A stretch of 64,000 nt of DNA, taken from the NCBI GenBank assembly GCA_947488615.1, contig CANKZU010000003.1:1-64000 (forward strand), given 5' to 3'. The notes beneath the pieces were generated by a model, which searched no databases, was not told where the DNA came from, and was given only the letters and a program-made list of their open reading frames with translations. Position 1 is the stretch's first letter; each line of letters starts with the position of its first letter. The DNA comes from an uncultured Aurantimonas sp. (GTDB lineage: Bacteria; Pseudomonadota; Alphaproteobacteria; Rhizobiales; Rhizobiaceae). Both the position numbers and the translations under genes were made by a program. Of this stretch, positions 9,408-18,555 are shown piece by piece.

Positions 9408-9875
9408 ATGAAACTCAACGAGATTTCCGACAAGGACGGCGCCACTCACTCGCGCCAGCGCGTCGGTCGTGGAATCGGCTCGGGACGCGGCAAGACCGGT
9501 GGTCGCGGCGTCAAGGGTCAGAAGTCCCGGTCGGGCGTTGCTATCAACGGGTTCGAGGGCGGTCAGATGCCGCTCTTCCGGCGTCTGCCGAAGCGTGGCT
9601 TCACGAATATTTTTGCCAAAAGCTTCAACGTGGTCTCGGTCGGCCGCATCCAGCAGGCGATCGACGCCGGCAAGCTGGACGCCAAGGGCACGATCGATGT
9701 CGCGGCTTTGAAGGCTGCGGGTGTTGTTCGCCGGACCAAGGACGGCGTCCGTCTGCTGGGCGACGGCGAACTGTCGGCGAAGGTCTCGATCACGGTCGCG
9801 GGCGCGTCGAAGTCGGCGGTTGAAAAGGTCGAGAAAGCGGGCGGTTCGGTGGCGACGGCGGGTGCGGGGGCGTAA
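9408..9875 (+). CDS. rplO: 50S ribosomal protein L15
   Basis: L15 is a late-assembly 23S-binding protein. The ATG at 9408 gives 155 residues starting [22 protein letters not shown]; the in-frame upstream start at 9273 overlaps rpmD and adds no family sequence. The Gly-rich [20 protein letters not shown] stretch and [18 protein letters not shown] are diagnostic. AGGAGAAA at 9397-9404 supports this start. The gene precedes secY as in nearly all bacteria. Confidence 0.98.
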   Translation: MKLNEISDKDGATHSRQRVGRGIGSGRGKTGGRGVKGQKSRSGVAINGFEGGQMPLFRRLPKRGFTNIFAKSFNVVSVGRIQQAIDAGKLDAKGTIDVAALKAAGVVRRTKDGVRLLGDGELSAKVSITVAGASKSAVEKVEKAGGSVATAGAGA

Positions 9876-10019
9876 TCGCCCTTCTTGCACACAACTTCCT
9901 CGCCGTTTATCTCTCGTGCTTCCTCGGGGGAGAGAAATTGCTCTCATCGCTCGAGTGAGGCGCACCGCGCGCGACCGTCTTTCTGCTGACCCGCGGGACA
10001 ACCCGGAGACAAGTTCGAC

Positions 10020-11363
10020 ATGGCATCGGCTGCGGAACAACTCGCCGCTAACTTGAACTTCTCGGCCTTCGCCAAGGCCGAGGATCTCAAGAAGCGCATC
10101 TGGTTCACTCTTGGCGCACTGCTTGTCTATCGCCTCGGGACCTATATTCCGATGCCGGGCATCAATCCGGACGCATTGGCCCAGGCGTTTCAGCAGCAGT
10201 CGACCGGAATTTTGGGCATGTTCAACATGTTCTCCGGCGGTGCCGTCGGGCGCATGGCGATCTTTGCGCTCGGCATCATGCCGTATATCTCCGCTTCGAT
10301 CATCATTCAGCTGATGACGTCGGTCATCCCGTCGTTGGAGCAGCTGAAGAAGGAAGGCGAACAGGGCCGCAAGATCATCAACCAGTACACGCGCTACGGC
10401 ACGGTGCTGTTGGCGACCGTTCAGGCCTACGGCATCGCCGTCGGATTGCAGACACAACCGGGGATCGTTGTCGACCCTGGCACATTCTTCCAGATTTCCG
10501 CTGTCATCACGCTGGTCGGTGGCACCATGTTCCTGATGTGGCTCGGCGAGCAGATCACCGCCCGCGGTATCGGCAACGGTATTTCGCTGATTATCTTCGC
10601 CGGAATTGTCGCCAATCTCCCGTCCGCGATCGCCAACCTCTTGGAGCTCGGGCGGACCGGCGCGCTGTCGACGGCGATCATTCTCCTGGTGATCCTTGTC
10701 GCAGTGGTATCGATTGCCGTGATCGTGTTCTTCGAGCGGGCGCAGCGCCGGCTGCTGATTCAGTATCCGAAGCGCCAGGTCGGCAACCGCATGTTCCAGG
10801 GCGACACGTCGCACCTGCCATTGAAGCTGAACACCGCGGGCGTTATTCCGCCGATCTTCGCGTCGTCGCTGCTGCTTCTGCCTGTTACGATGGCAAATTT
10901 TTCCGACACGTCGGCACTGCCGGGCTGGGCTACGGCCATCGTTGCCTCCCTCGGCAACGGGCAGCCGCTGCACATGTTTCTCTATGGCAGTTTGATCGCA
11001 TTTTTCGCGTTCTTCTATACGGCCGTTGTCTTCAATCCGAAGGATACGGCCGACAATCTGAAGAAGCATGGCGGTTTCGTCCCGGGCATCCGGCCGGGTG
11101 AACGAACGGCGGAATATATCGACTACGTGCTGACGCGCATCACGGTGGTGGGAGCGATCTATCTCGTTCTTGTCTGTCTCTTGCCGGAATTCTTGATTTC
11201 GGCCGTGGGTGTCCCGTTCTATCTCGGTGGTACGTCACTGCTGATCGTGGTCAGCGTCACGATGGATACGGTCGCTCAGGTCCAGGGGCATCTTCTGGCG
11301 CACCAGTACGAGGGCCTCGTCAAGAAGGCGAAGCTCAGAGGGGGGAGACGGGGAGCCAGATGA
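10020..11363 (+). CDS. secY: Sec translocase channel subunit SecY
   Basis: SecY forms the protein-conducting channel with SecE and SecG in the inner membrane. The 447-residue protein has ten hydrophobic segments. The first helix region contains [23 protein letters not shown], followed by the plug region and the cytosolic loops with conserved Arg ([12 protein letters not shown], and the last loop [16 protein letters not shown]). The length agrees with the family. It is in the spc operon and overlaps adk by four bases (ATGA). Confidence 0.98.
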   Translation: MASAAEQLAANLNFSAFAKAEDLKKRIWFTLGALLVYRLGTYIPMPGINPDALAQAFQQQSTGILGMFNMFSGGAVGRMAIFALGIMPYISASIIIQLMTSVIPSLEQLKKEGEQGRKIINQYTRYGTVLLATVQAYGIAVGLQTQPGIVVDPGTFFQISAVITLVGGTMFLMWLGEQITARGIGNGISLIIFAGIVANLPSAIANLLELGRTGALSTAIILLVILVAVVSIAVIVFFERAQRRLLIQYPKRQVGNRMFQGDTSHLPLKLNTAGVIPPIFASSLLLLPVTMANFSDTSALPGWATAIVASLGNGQPLHMFLYGSLIAFFAFFYTAVVFNPKDTADNLKKHGGFVPGIRPGERTAEYIDYVLTRITVVGAIYLVLVCLLPEFLISAVGVPFYLGGTSLLIVVSVTMDTVAQVQGHLLAHQYEGLVKKAKLRGGRRGAR

Positions 11364-12049
11364 GACTCATACTGCTCGGGCCACCGGGAGCCGGGAAGGG
11401 CACCCAGGCACAGAGGTTGATCGAGCGGCACGGGATTCCGCAGCTTTCGACCGGGGACATGTTGCGGGCGGCCGTCGCCGCCCAGAGCGAAATCGGCCTG
11501 AAGGCGAAAGCCGTCATGGACGCCGGAAATCTGGTGTCGGACGATATCGTCAATGCGATCGTGTCCGAACGGATCGATCAGGAAGACTGCGCCAAAGGGT
11601 TCATCCTCGACGGATATCCGCGCACGCTGAATCAGGCGGATGCGGTCGAGGCGATGCTTGAGCGCAAGGGCCTTGCCCTGGACCACGTCATTGAAATGAA
11701 GGTCGATGACGATATTCTGGTGAAACGGGTGGCGGGGCGCTTTTCCTGCGCCAATTGCGGGACGGTTTATCACGACGAGGACCGTCAGCCGAAAGTCGCC
11801 GGGGTCTGCGACGTCTGCGGGTCGACCGAGTTCAAGCGTCGTCCGGACGATAACGCCGAGACGATGCGGACCCGCCTACGCTCCTACTACAAGGATACGT
11901 CGCCGCTCGTCGGCTACTATCACTGCAAGGGCACGCTTCGCGGGGTCGACGGCATGCAGCCGATCGATGTCGTTACCGACAGTATCGAAACCATTCTCAG
12001 CGCCGAACCCGCGTCAGGTGGGTACCGCGCTGGACAAGCGGGCGGTTGA
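11360..12049 (+). CDS. adk: Adenylate kinase with zinc-type lid
   Basis: Adk interconverts ATP+AMP and 2 ADP. The P-loop GPPGAGKGT is at residues 7-15, and FILDGYPRT marks the AMP site. The lid contains CANC, 16 residues, then CDVC, the Cys4 zinc-binding form found in Gram-positive bacteria and in some alphaproteobacteria instead of the E. coli polar network. The last 20 or so residues after [10 protein letters not shown] extend past the core. The start overlaps secY (ATGA), so the two are coupled. A promoter for the next operon begins in its stop codon region. Confidence 0.97.
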   Translation: MRLILLGPPGAGKGTQAQRLIERHGIPQLSTGDMLRAAVAAQSEIGLKAKAVMDAGNLVSDDIVNAIVSERIDQEDCAKGFILDGYPRTLNQADAVEAMLERKGLALDHVIEMKVDDDILVKRVAGRFSCANCGTVYHDEDRQPKVAGVCDVCGSTEFKRRPDDNAETMRTRLRSYYKDTSPLVGYYHCKGTLRGVDGMQPIDVVTDSIETILSAEPASGGYRAGQAGG

Positions 12050-12075
12050 CTTGTCAAGCCCCGTTGATCTATAGC
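12046..12075 (+). promoter_or_regulatory. Predicted promoter of the alpha operon
   Basis: TTGACT at 12046-12051 and, 17 bases later, CTATAG at 12069-12074 resemble the alphaproteobacterial sigma-70 pattern. The -35 element overlaps the adk stop codon. About 130 bases of leader follow before rpsM. This suggests that rpsM-rpsK-rpoA-rplQ can be transcribed independently of the S10-spc run. Confidence 0.55.
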
Positions 12076-12208
12076 CTGCGCCTATTCGCGAATCCTTTGC
12101 GATCGGCGCAGGCCTTCGTTCGAGGGCCTGCTTCGGTCGTTTTCGGCCGTAGGGCGCTCATCTTGCATGAGACGGGCTCCCTGCCCATCTAAATCTAGGA
12201 GTATCGAC

Positions 12209-12577
12209 GTGGCCCGTATCGCTGGCGTCAACATCCCGAGCAACAAGCGCGTCGTCATCGCGCTGCAGTACATCCATGGCATCGGCTCGACCTTCGCCAA
12301 GGAAATCGTGCAGAAGGTCAATCTCGGCGATGAGCGCCGGGTCAATGATCTGACGGACGGTGAAGTGCTGCAGATCCGCGAGATCATCGACCGCGACTAT
12401 CAGGTCGAGGGCGATCTGCGCCGCGAGACGGCAATGAACATCAAGCGTCTGATGGACCTCGGCTGCTATCGTGGCCTGCGGCATCGTCGCAGCCTGCCGG
12501 TTCGCGGTCAGCGGACCCACACCAACGCCCGCACCCGCAAGGGTCCCGCGAAGGCGATCGCAGGCAAGAAGAAGTAA
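12209..12577 (+). CDS. rpsM: 30S ribosomal protein S13
   Basis: S13 lies in the 30S head and contacts the 50S subunit and P-site tRNA. I start it at the GTG at 12209, which has AGGAG at 12197-12201 and gives 122 residues beginning [15 protein letters not shown] after the initiator. The alternative ATG at 12167 adds 14 unrelated residues. The C-terminal [21 protein letters not shown] is conserved. It opens the alpha operon. Confidence 0.98.
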   Translation: MARIAGVNIPSNKRVVIALQYIHGIGSTFAKEIVQKVNLGDERRVNDLTDGEVLQIREIIDRDYQVEGDLRRETAMNIKRLMDLGCYRGLRHRRSLPVRGQRTHTNARTRKGPAKAIAGKKK

Positions 12578-12659
12578 TTTACGCGGCGCGCCCTCTGGGC
12601 GCGCTGTTGGTGTAGCCGCCGGCATTACGGCGGTGTGGATATCAAACAGGACTTATTAA

Positions 12660-13049
12660 ATGGCCAAGGAAGCACAACGCGTTCGTCGCCGCGAGCGCAA
12701 GAACATCACGTCGGGCGTCGCCCATGTGAGTTCGACGTTCAACAACACGCTGATCACGATCACCGACGCGCAGGGCAATGCGATTGCCTGGTCCTCGGCG
12801 GGCGCACAGGGCTTCAAGGGATCGCGCAAGTCGACGCCGTTCGCGGCGCAGGTTGCTGCGGAAGACGCCGCCAAGAAGGCCCAGGAGCACGGCATGCGGA
12901 CGCTCGAGGTCGAAGTTTGCGGGCCGGGTTCCGGGCGTGAGTCGGCTTTGCGGGCGCTGCAGGCAGCCGGCTTCACGATAACGTCGATCCGGGACGTGAC
13001 GCCGATCCCGCATAACGGCGTGCGTCCGCGCAAAAAACGCCGCGTGTGA
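12660..13049 (+). CDS. rpsK: 30S ribosomal protein S11
   Basis: S11 is on the 30S platform near the E site. The 129-residue protein has the conserved [36 protein letters not shown] and the C-terminal [18 protein letters not shown]. It lies between rpsM and rpoA. In E. coli rpsD would follow; that gene is elsewhere in alphaproteobacteria, as here. Confidence 0.98.
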   Translation: MAKEAQRVRRRERKNITSGVAHVSSTFNNTLITITDAQGNAIAWSSAGAQGFKGSRKSTPFAAQVAAEDAAKKAQEHGMRTLEVEVCGPGSGRESALRALQAAGFTITSIRDVTPIPHNGVRPRKKRRV

Positions 13050-13167
13050 TGCTTTCCGCCGCGTCCTTTTAGGGTGCGGCGTGCGGCCGACAGGAGGGGT
13101 TTCACCCTCCGTTATCAGACCTATCGCCACGATTGGATGGTGGCGAGGAAACTGAAAGGCATCCGTC

Positions 13168-14199
13168 ATGATTGCTAGTAACTGGCAAGACCTTACCAAG
13201 CCCAACCAGGTGGTGTTCAAGAGCGGCGGTAGCCGCGTCAAGGCGTCGCTGACCGCCGAGCCGCTCGAGCGCGGCTTCGGGCTTACCCTCGGCAACGCCC
13301 TGCGCCGTGTCCTGCTCTCGTCGCTCCAGGGTGCGGCGATCACCGCGGTTCAGATCGATGGCGTCTTGCACGAGTTTTCGTCGATCCCGGGCGTGCGGGA
13401 AGATGTCACCGACATCGTCCTCAACGTCAAGGAAATCTGCATCGGCATGCAGGGCGAGGGACCGAAGCGCATGGTCGTTCGCAAACAGGGCCCTGGCGTC
13501 GTGCGCGCCGGCGACATCCAGACGGTCGGCGATATCGAGGTTCTCAATCCCGAGCATGAGATCTGCACCCTCGATGAGGGCGCGGAAATCCGCATGGAGT
13601 TCACCGTCAACACCGGCAAGGGTTACGTCCCCGCCGATCAGAACCGGGCGGAAGACGCGCCGATCGGCCTGATTCCGGTCGACTCGCTGTTTTCGCCGGT
13701 CAAGAAAGTGTCCTACAAGGTCGAGGCCACCCGCGAGGGACAGGACCTCAACAAGGACAAGCTGACGATGCAGATCGAGACCGACGGCTCGATCACCGGT
13801 GAGGACGCGGTGGCCTACGCTGCGCGGATTCTCCAGGATCAACTGTCTGTCTTCGTCAATTTCGAAGAGCCGCAGCGCGACCAGCGCGGCGCGGCAGGTG
13901 TCGCCGAGGAGCAGATGGCCGAGTTGGCCTTCAACCCGGCGCTGCTGAAGAAGGTCGACGAGCTGGAGCTTTCGGTCCGTTCGGCCAACTGCCTGAAGAA
14001 CGACAACATCGTCTATATCGGCGACTTGATCCAGAAGACCGAGGCGGAGATGTTGCGCACGCCGAATTTCGGCCGCAAGTCGCTGAACGAGATCAAGGAA
14101 GTGCTCGCCTCCATGGGGCTGCATCTGGGTATGGAAGTCACCGATTGGCCGCCGGAGAACATCGACGATCTGGCCAAGCGTTACGAAGACCAGTACTAG
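13168..14199 (+). CDS. rpoA: RNA polymerase alpha subunit
   Basis: RpoA dimerises to nucleate RNA polymerase assembly and its C-terminal domain reads UP elements and activators. The 343-residue product has the N-terminal domain ([29 protein letters not shown]) and a helical C-terminal domain ([19 protein letters not shown] through [12 protein letters not shown]) that carries the DNA-contact residues. A linker of about 20 residues joins them. It is translated from the alpha operon between rpsK and rplQ. Confidence 0.98.
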   Translation: MIASNWQDLTKPNQVVFKSGGSRVKASLTAEPLERGFGLTLGNALRRVLLSSLQGAAITAVQIDGVLHEFSSIPGVREDVTDIVLNVKEICIGMQGEGPKRMVVRKQGPGVVRAGDIQTVGDIEVLNPEHEICTLDEGAEIRMEFTVNTGKGYVPADQNRAEDAPIGLIPVDSLFSPVKKVSYKVEATREGQDLNKDKLTMQIETDGSITGEDAVAYAARILQDQLSVFVNFEEPQRDQRGAAGVAEEQMAELAFNPALLKKVDELELSVRSANCLKNDNIVYIGDLIQKTEAEMLRTPNFGRKSLNEIKEVLASMGLHLGMEVTDWPPENIDDLAKRYEDQY

Positions 14200-14345
14200 G
14201 AAGACGCGCGCCCGGCCGCTGACGCGGTCGGGCGTCGCCACTGCAATGATTCAAAGGAACGGCGGCCTGTCGCATCGACGGCAGGGACGCAAAGATCCCG
14301 ACCTCCGGCGCCAAGGCGTCGGCATATTTCTCTGAGGAAAACCCC

Positions 14346-14771
14346 ATGCGTCACGCCAAGCGCGGCCGGAAACTCAACCGTACCGCCAGTCACCGTAAAG
14401 CGATGTTCGCCAACATGTCGGCATCGCTGATCATGCACGAGCAGATCGTCACGACCCTGCCGAAAGCGAAGGAACTTCGTCCGATCATCGAGAAGATGAT
14501 TACGCTCGGCAAGCGCGGCGATCTTCATGCCCGCCGTCAGGCGCTGTCAAAGGTCCGCGACGGCTCCGTCGTCGCCAAGCTGTTCGACACGCTGGCGACT
14601 CGCTATGCCGACCGCAACGGCGGCTATACCCGCGTTCTCAAGGCTGGATTCCGCCGCGGCGACAATGCTCCGCTGGCGGTTATCGAGTTCGTCGACCGCG
14701 ATCCCGAGGCTCGCGGCGCGATTGATCGTGAGCGGCTTGAGGCCGAAGGCGAGCAGGAAGACGCCGCCTGA
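14346..14771 (+). CDS. rplQ: 50S ribosomal protein L17
   Basis: L17 is a 50S protein near the tunnel exit. The 141-residue product starts [21 protein letters not shown] and contains [15 protein letters not shown] and the [25 protein letters not shown] core. A short acidic tail (EGEQEDAA) ends it. It is the last gene of the alpha operon and is followed by a strong terminator. Confidence 0.98.
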   Translation: MRHAKRGRKLNRTASHRKAMFANMSASLIMHEQIVTTLPKAKELRPIIEKMITLGKRGDLHARRQALSKVRDGSVVAKLFDTLATRYADRNGGYTRVLKAGFRRGDNAPLAVIEFVDRDPEARGAIDRERLEAEGEQEDAA

Positions 14772-14797
14772 TAATCGGATCGATGCTATGACAGGAT

Positions 14798-14826
14798 GAA
14801 GAAGGGGCCCGCGTGGCCCCTTCTTC
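14798..14826. terminator. Intrinsic terminator after rplQ
   Basis: A perfect 12-base stem (GAAGAAGGGGCC at 14798-14809 with GGCCCCTTCTTC at 14815-14826) encloses a five-base loop. The A/G-rich left arm and T/C-rich right arm make it usable from both directions. It lies between rplQ and the convergent GAF-GGDEF-EAL gene. Confidence 0.85.
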
Positions 14827-14869
14827 GTTCGAACAGGTGCTGGCATGCGCCATGTGCGTTCGCCGAGAT

Positions 14870-16780
14870 TCAGCAGACTCGTCTGGTGTTCGCGGCCGTC
14901 TCCAAGCGGCGTGACGCGGATCGGGCTGCTCGCTGGCCGTCGACGCTTTTGCCGGAAGCGCGTTGTTGGGCGAAGTGCTTCAGCAGGCACGTGGTCCTGG
15001 CAGCATCGGCTGGTTTGGCGAATTGGAATCCCTGGCCGAGACGGCAGCCCAATTCTTGCAGTCGCTCAGCCTGGGCGAGGCATTCGATGCCCTCGGCGAC
15101 GATCCTCATGCCGAGCTTCTGGGACATGCCGATCAAGGCTTCCACAATGGCGCTGCTCGGCGGATCGGTCAGGAGGCGATCGACAAAGCTCTTGTCGATC
15201 TTGATGATATCAACCGGGAAGCTGAGCAGGTGCGTGAGAGAGGCATAGCCGGTGCCGAAATCGTCAAGGGCGACGAGCATACCCTGGTCGCGCAGTCGAG
15301 TGACGGCGCGAGCGATGTCGTGGTCCGGCCCGTCCATGAAGACAGTTTCCGTCACCTCGAGGACCAGATGCTTTAACGAGACCTGTTCGGCGTTGAAGGC
15401 GGCGGAGATGATTTTATCGAGATCGTCTTGCCGGAAATCGGACATCGACAGGTTAATGCCAACATGTTGGAACGGGATTCCTTCGGCAAGCCAATAATGG
15501 ATGTCGGCGGCGACCTGGGACAACATGCGCTTGGTGAGCCGGTCGGCAATCTGCGCATCCGAAAACGCTTCCATGAACTGCCCGGCCGTTAGGATGCGGC
15601 CATCTTTGGTCTTCATCCGTGCCAGGGCCTCGAGCCCGACGATTTCGACAGTGTCGAGCCGAACGATTGGTTGGTAATACGTGACGATCCGGTCTTCGGT
15701 CAGTGCTATGTCAACCTCGCGGATGGTCTCGATCCGCCGCAGTATGGCCGTTCGCAGTCCAGGTTCAAAAGCGACATATCCGCCTCGTTTGGCTTCTTTC
15801 CCGTGATAAAGGGCGAAATCGGCGTTCTGGCGAAGAATGTCGGCGTCTTCCCCGTCGGGACCGAAAACCACGCCGCCGATCGTCACCCTCGGCACGATCA
15901 TGTTGCCGCGGCAGTGAAATGGCGCCTCCATAGTGTTCAAGATTTTCGCGGCGAGTTCGCGCAAGGCGTCGTGGCTCACTTCCCCATCGACGAGAACGGC
16001 GAATTCATCGCCGCTCAGTCGATAGGACGATGCTGCTGCCGCGATGGCGACCGTCTCCATTCGCCCCGCGACTTCCTTGATGACCTCGTCACCGACCACA
16101 TGGCCCATGGAATCATTGATCGTCTTGAGGTGGTCAATGTCGATCAGGAGCAACGCCAAACTTGGGGTCGATTCGTTCAACTTGGTCTGGATTCTCTCAT
16201 CGAAACCGCGGCGATTATGCAGCGCGGTCAATTGATCGAAATAGGCCAGCTGGAGATTGCGGTGCTCCATCCGCCGATGCCCAATGGCGATGCCCGCGAG
16301 CCGGACGCACGCGTTAGCGATCATCCGTTCGTGTTCGCTGGGAGGGCGCTTGTCTCGGTAAAAAAACGTGAAGAGCGCGACGAGAGCGCCGTCCGGTGCC
16401 GTGATCGGGCTCGACCAATAGGTCGCCCAACCGGCGGGAAGCGGCAGCTGGACAGGTCCCGGGGAGACCAAAGTGAGAGAGCCATCCGGCATGACCGGCA
16501 GATGTTGACGGTCCCTGACCTTAGTGCTCGCAGGTTCGGGCAACGCGATCGATAAGCCGACGAGCTGGTTGCAGTAAGAGTTCGGGAGGGATGGCGCCGC
16601 GGTGGTCCCCAGGTTTCCGTCCGAGTCGATGTAGGAAACCGCGCAAGCGACGCCTGGCGCAAGCGTCTCGGCTCGGAGACTGAGGCGTCCGACAACTTCC
16701 TCGATCTCCATGCCGGTGGCGATGGCTTCGAGAATTTCGTTCTGAAGGCCTTCCACGGATGATATCGGGTCTGTGTTCAT
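14870..16780 (-). CDS. GAF-GGDEF-EAL cyclic di-GMP protein
   Basis: The 636-residue protein probably breaks down, and may also make, c-di-GMP. Residues about 20-165 resemble a GAF sensor. Residues about 185-345 form a GGDEF domain whose signature is SGDEF, with the first Gly replaced. Residues about 360-600 form an EAL domain with EALAR, NLS, EVTET, DDFGTGYASL, KIDKSF and AEGIE, so all the usual metal and catalytic residues appear present. There are no membrane segments, so it should be cytosolic. It is a single gene convergent with the alpha operon. I infer a phosphodiesterase whose GGDEF domain may be regulatory; weak cyclase activity cannot be excluded, since some SGDEF proteins are active. 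Confidence 0.93.
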   Translation of the reverse strand: MNTDPISSVEGLQNEILEAIATGMEIEEVVGRLSLRAETLAPGVACAVSYIDSDGNLGTTAAPSLPNSYCNQLVGLSIALPEPASTKVRDRQHLPVMPDGSLTLVSPGPVQLPLPAGWATYWSSPITAPDGALVALFTFFYRDKRPPSEHERMIANACVRLAGIAIGHRRMEHRNLQLAYFDQLTALHNRRGFDERIQTKLNESTPSLALLLIDIDHLKTINDSMGHVVGDEVIKEVAGRMETVAIAAAASSYRLSGDEFAVLVDGEVSHDALRELAAKILNTMEAPFHCRGNMIVPRVTIGGVVFGPDGEDADILRQNADFALYHGKEAKRGGYVAFEPGLRTAILRRIETIREVDIALTEDRIVTYYQPIVRLDTVEIVGLEALARMKTKDGRILTAGQFMEAFSDAQIADRLTKRMLSQVAADIHYWLAEGIPFQHVGINLSMSDFRQDDLDKIISAAFNAEQVSLKHLVLEVTETVFMDGPDHDIARAVTRLRDQGMLVALDDFGTGYASLTHLLSFPVDIIKIDKSFVDRLLTDPPSSAIVEALIGMSQKLGMRIVAEGIECLAQAERLQELGCRLGQGFQFAKPADAARTTCLLKHFAQQRASGKSVDGQRAARSASRRLETAANTRRVC

Positions 16781-16983
16781 CGAACTTGGGGCGCTTCCGA
16801 TTTCGGGCGGATTCTGATTTCCACCTACTTATTAGGAGGTTTGGGGTTACCAATTCTCTACGATCCGGCGAGAAGCTGCTCTAACGATGCCACGAGCCAC
16901 CAAATGACGCGATGTCCGCTGCCGGGGTGGCTGTCGGGAAACATCGCTTTCGCAGTGCGTTGTGGACGCCGGAGTTACGCTGC

Positions 16984-18003
16984 ATGTCCGATCTGGTTCT
17001 TCTCACTGGCGTTTCCGGTTTCATCGCCAAACACGTCGCCTTGGAGTTGTTGGGGGCTGGCTACCGGGTGAGGGGGACCGTGCGCTCCGCGGCCAAAGTC
17101 GGAGTTGTCCGGAAAACGCTGGAAAATGCGGGAGCTGATGTCGATGAACTGGAATTTGCCGAGACGGATCTGACCCATGATGATGGCTGGGATGCCGCGG
17201 TGGCGGGATGCCGCTTCGTCGTGCACACGGCCTCGCCGTTTCCCGCGAGGCAATCCAAGGACAAATACGCACTCGTACCCATCGCCAGAGGAGGAACGCT
17301 TCGTATCGTCGAGGCCGCAGCGAAGGCCGGCGTCGAGCGAATTGTCCTGACCTCCTCAGTGGCGGCGATCCATTACGGCCACGGCGCGATGCGGGGGCCG
17401 CGCTACTCGGAGTCGGACTGGTCCAATGTCCAAGGTTCGGACATTTCCGATTATGCGGTGTCGAAGACGGAAGCCGAGTTAGCGGCCTGGAAATCCGTCG
17501 AAGCGGGCGGCCCGGAGCTAGTCGCCGTCAACCCCGCCCTTGTCCTCGGTCCGCTGCTCGATCGGAACATGGGGACATCGGCGGAGCTGATCCGGACTAT
17601 GATGAGGGGCTGGCTTCCGGTTGTGCCGGATATCAGCTTCGGCATCGTCGATGTTCGCGACGTTGCCCGCGCTCATCTCCAGGCCATGACCGTACCCGGT
17701 GCGGCGGGACGACGGTTCATCCTGTGCGGGGGCTCATTGTCGATGATGGAGATCGGTCAGGCGATCGCGCTCGCCGACCCGTCCGCCGGCAACCGTATGC
17801 CGAAATTTGTGCTGCCGGACTTCTTCGTGCGCATGGCCGCTATCGCCGTCGCACAGGCCCGTGCGGCCGTCCCCGAACTCGGTCGCCGGAAGATTTTGGT
17901 GACCGATACCGCCGAACAGACGCTGGGAATCGACTTTCGCCCGCCGGGGAAGGCCGTTTCCGCGATGGTTCAGAGCCTGAAGCAACTTGGCCTCGCGCCA
18001 TGA
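16984..18003 (+). CDS. NAD(P)-dependent aldehyde/ketone reductase of the extended SDR family
   Basis: The 339-residue protein resembles dihydroflavonol-4-reductase-like enzymes that reduce aldehydes or ketones with NADPH. It has the N-terminal nucleotide motif TGVSGFIA, an Asp/Glu-rich strand EFAETDLT, the VHTASPFP segment and the active-site YAVSK. The ATG at 16984 starts directly before the Rossmann fold; the upstream in-frame ATG at 16912 adds 24 residues of unconvincing sequence. It stands alone, with a 245-base gap after it. The substrate is unknown. Confidence 0.88.
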   Translation: MSDLVLLTGVSGFIAKHVALELLGAGYRVRGTVRSAAKVGVVRKTLENAGADVDELEFAETDLTHDDGWDAAVAGCRFVVHTASPFPARQSKDKYALVPIARGGTLRIVEAAAKAGVERIVLTSSVAAIHYGHGAMRGPRYSESDWSNVQGSDISDYAVSKTEAELAAWKSVEAGGPELVAVNPALVLGPLLDRNMGTSAELIRTMMRGWLPVVPDISFGIVDVRDVARAHLQAMTVPGAAGRRFILCGGSLSMMEIGQAIALADPSAGNRMPKFVLPDFFVRMAAIAVAQARAAVPELGRRKILVTDTAEQTLGIDFRPPGKAVSAMVQSLKQLGLAP

Positions 18004-18248
18004 AACGTTGGTTCGGGGGTGGGCAATTTCCGTCCACAGTCATTAACCATTCGGTTCGCTGATTTTGGAACTGTGGCTCAATTGCCATCGAAAGCACGGC
18101 TGACCCGTGCGATAGCGGCGCCGGCCGAAACGCGAAAAAAAAATTCGTCGAAACCGAGGCAACCAATCGCGGCTTGAAGACTTTTGTTTGCAAGACTGTG
18201 GGCAACCCACGCGAATGTGGCAAAATTTACGCGGAAGAAACTAGTTCG

Positions 18249-18425
18249 ATGAATGATGCGATCACCATGAACAACTCCTCGGGACGGCCTTCCATGCGCA
18301 GAACCCTGCTGACGCTTCTGGGCGCGACCGCTGCTTTCGGAATTCTGACCGCCAGCTACGCGACCGCGGAACTTCCCGAGCAGGCCCCTGCGGCGGCGAC
18401 CATCGGCATTGTGGATCTTCGGTAG
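18249..18425 (+). CDS. Possible secreted mini-protein
   Basis: This 58-residue frame has a hydrophilic start, then MRRTLLTLLGATAAFGILTASYATA, which has the charged, hydrophobic and AxA parts of a type I signal peptide when read in pieces. The cleaved product would be about 18 residues (ELPEQAPAAATIGIVDLR). A strong terminator follows 28 bases after the stop, so the frame has its own transcription-unit end. I do not recognise a family. The ribosome-binding site is weak (GGAAG at 18232-18236), so translation is uncertain. Confidence 0.45.
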   Translation: MNDAITMNNSSGRPSMRRTLLTLLGATAAFGILTASYATAELPEQAPAAATIGIVDLR

Positions 18426-18453
18426 GCCGGGACCTGCCCGACCTTTCGAATTG

Positions 18454-18488
18454 ATGAAAAAGGGGCCTTATCGCGGCCCCTTTTTCAT
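18454..18488. terminator. Intrinsic terminator before the HtrA gene
   Basis: ATGAAAAAGGGGCC (18454-18467) pairs perfectly with GGCCCCTTTTTCAT (18475-18488) around a seven-base loop. The 14-base stem with an A-run on one side and a T-run on the other is a classical, probably bidirectional terminator. It separates the mini-protein frame from the HtrA gene. It argues against HtrA starts upstream of it. Confidence 0.85.
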
Positions 18489-18555
18489 GGCTTTCGTCTG
18501 GTTTAAACCGGAGCCGTATTCCAGAAACGAGTCGGCGGGCAACGACAGGCAGGTG

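Noticed and set aside
18043..18050. CtrA half-site TTAACCAT
   Set aside because: No second TTAA at the right distance. A lone half-site of eight bases can occur by chance.
18034..18076. Inverted repeat CCACAGT/ACTGTGG after the reductase gene
   Set aside because: Only seven pairs with a loop of 29 bases and no T-run. Too weak for a terminator.
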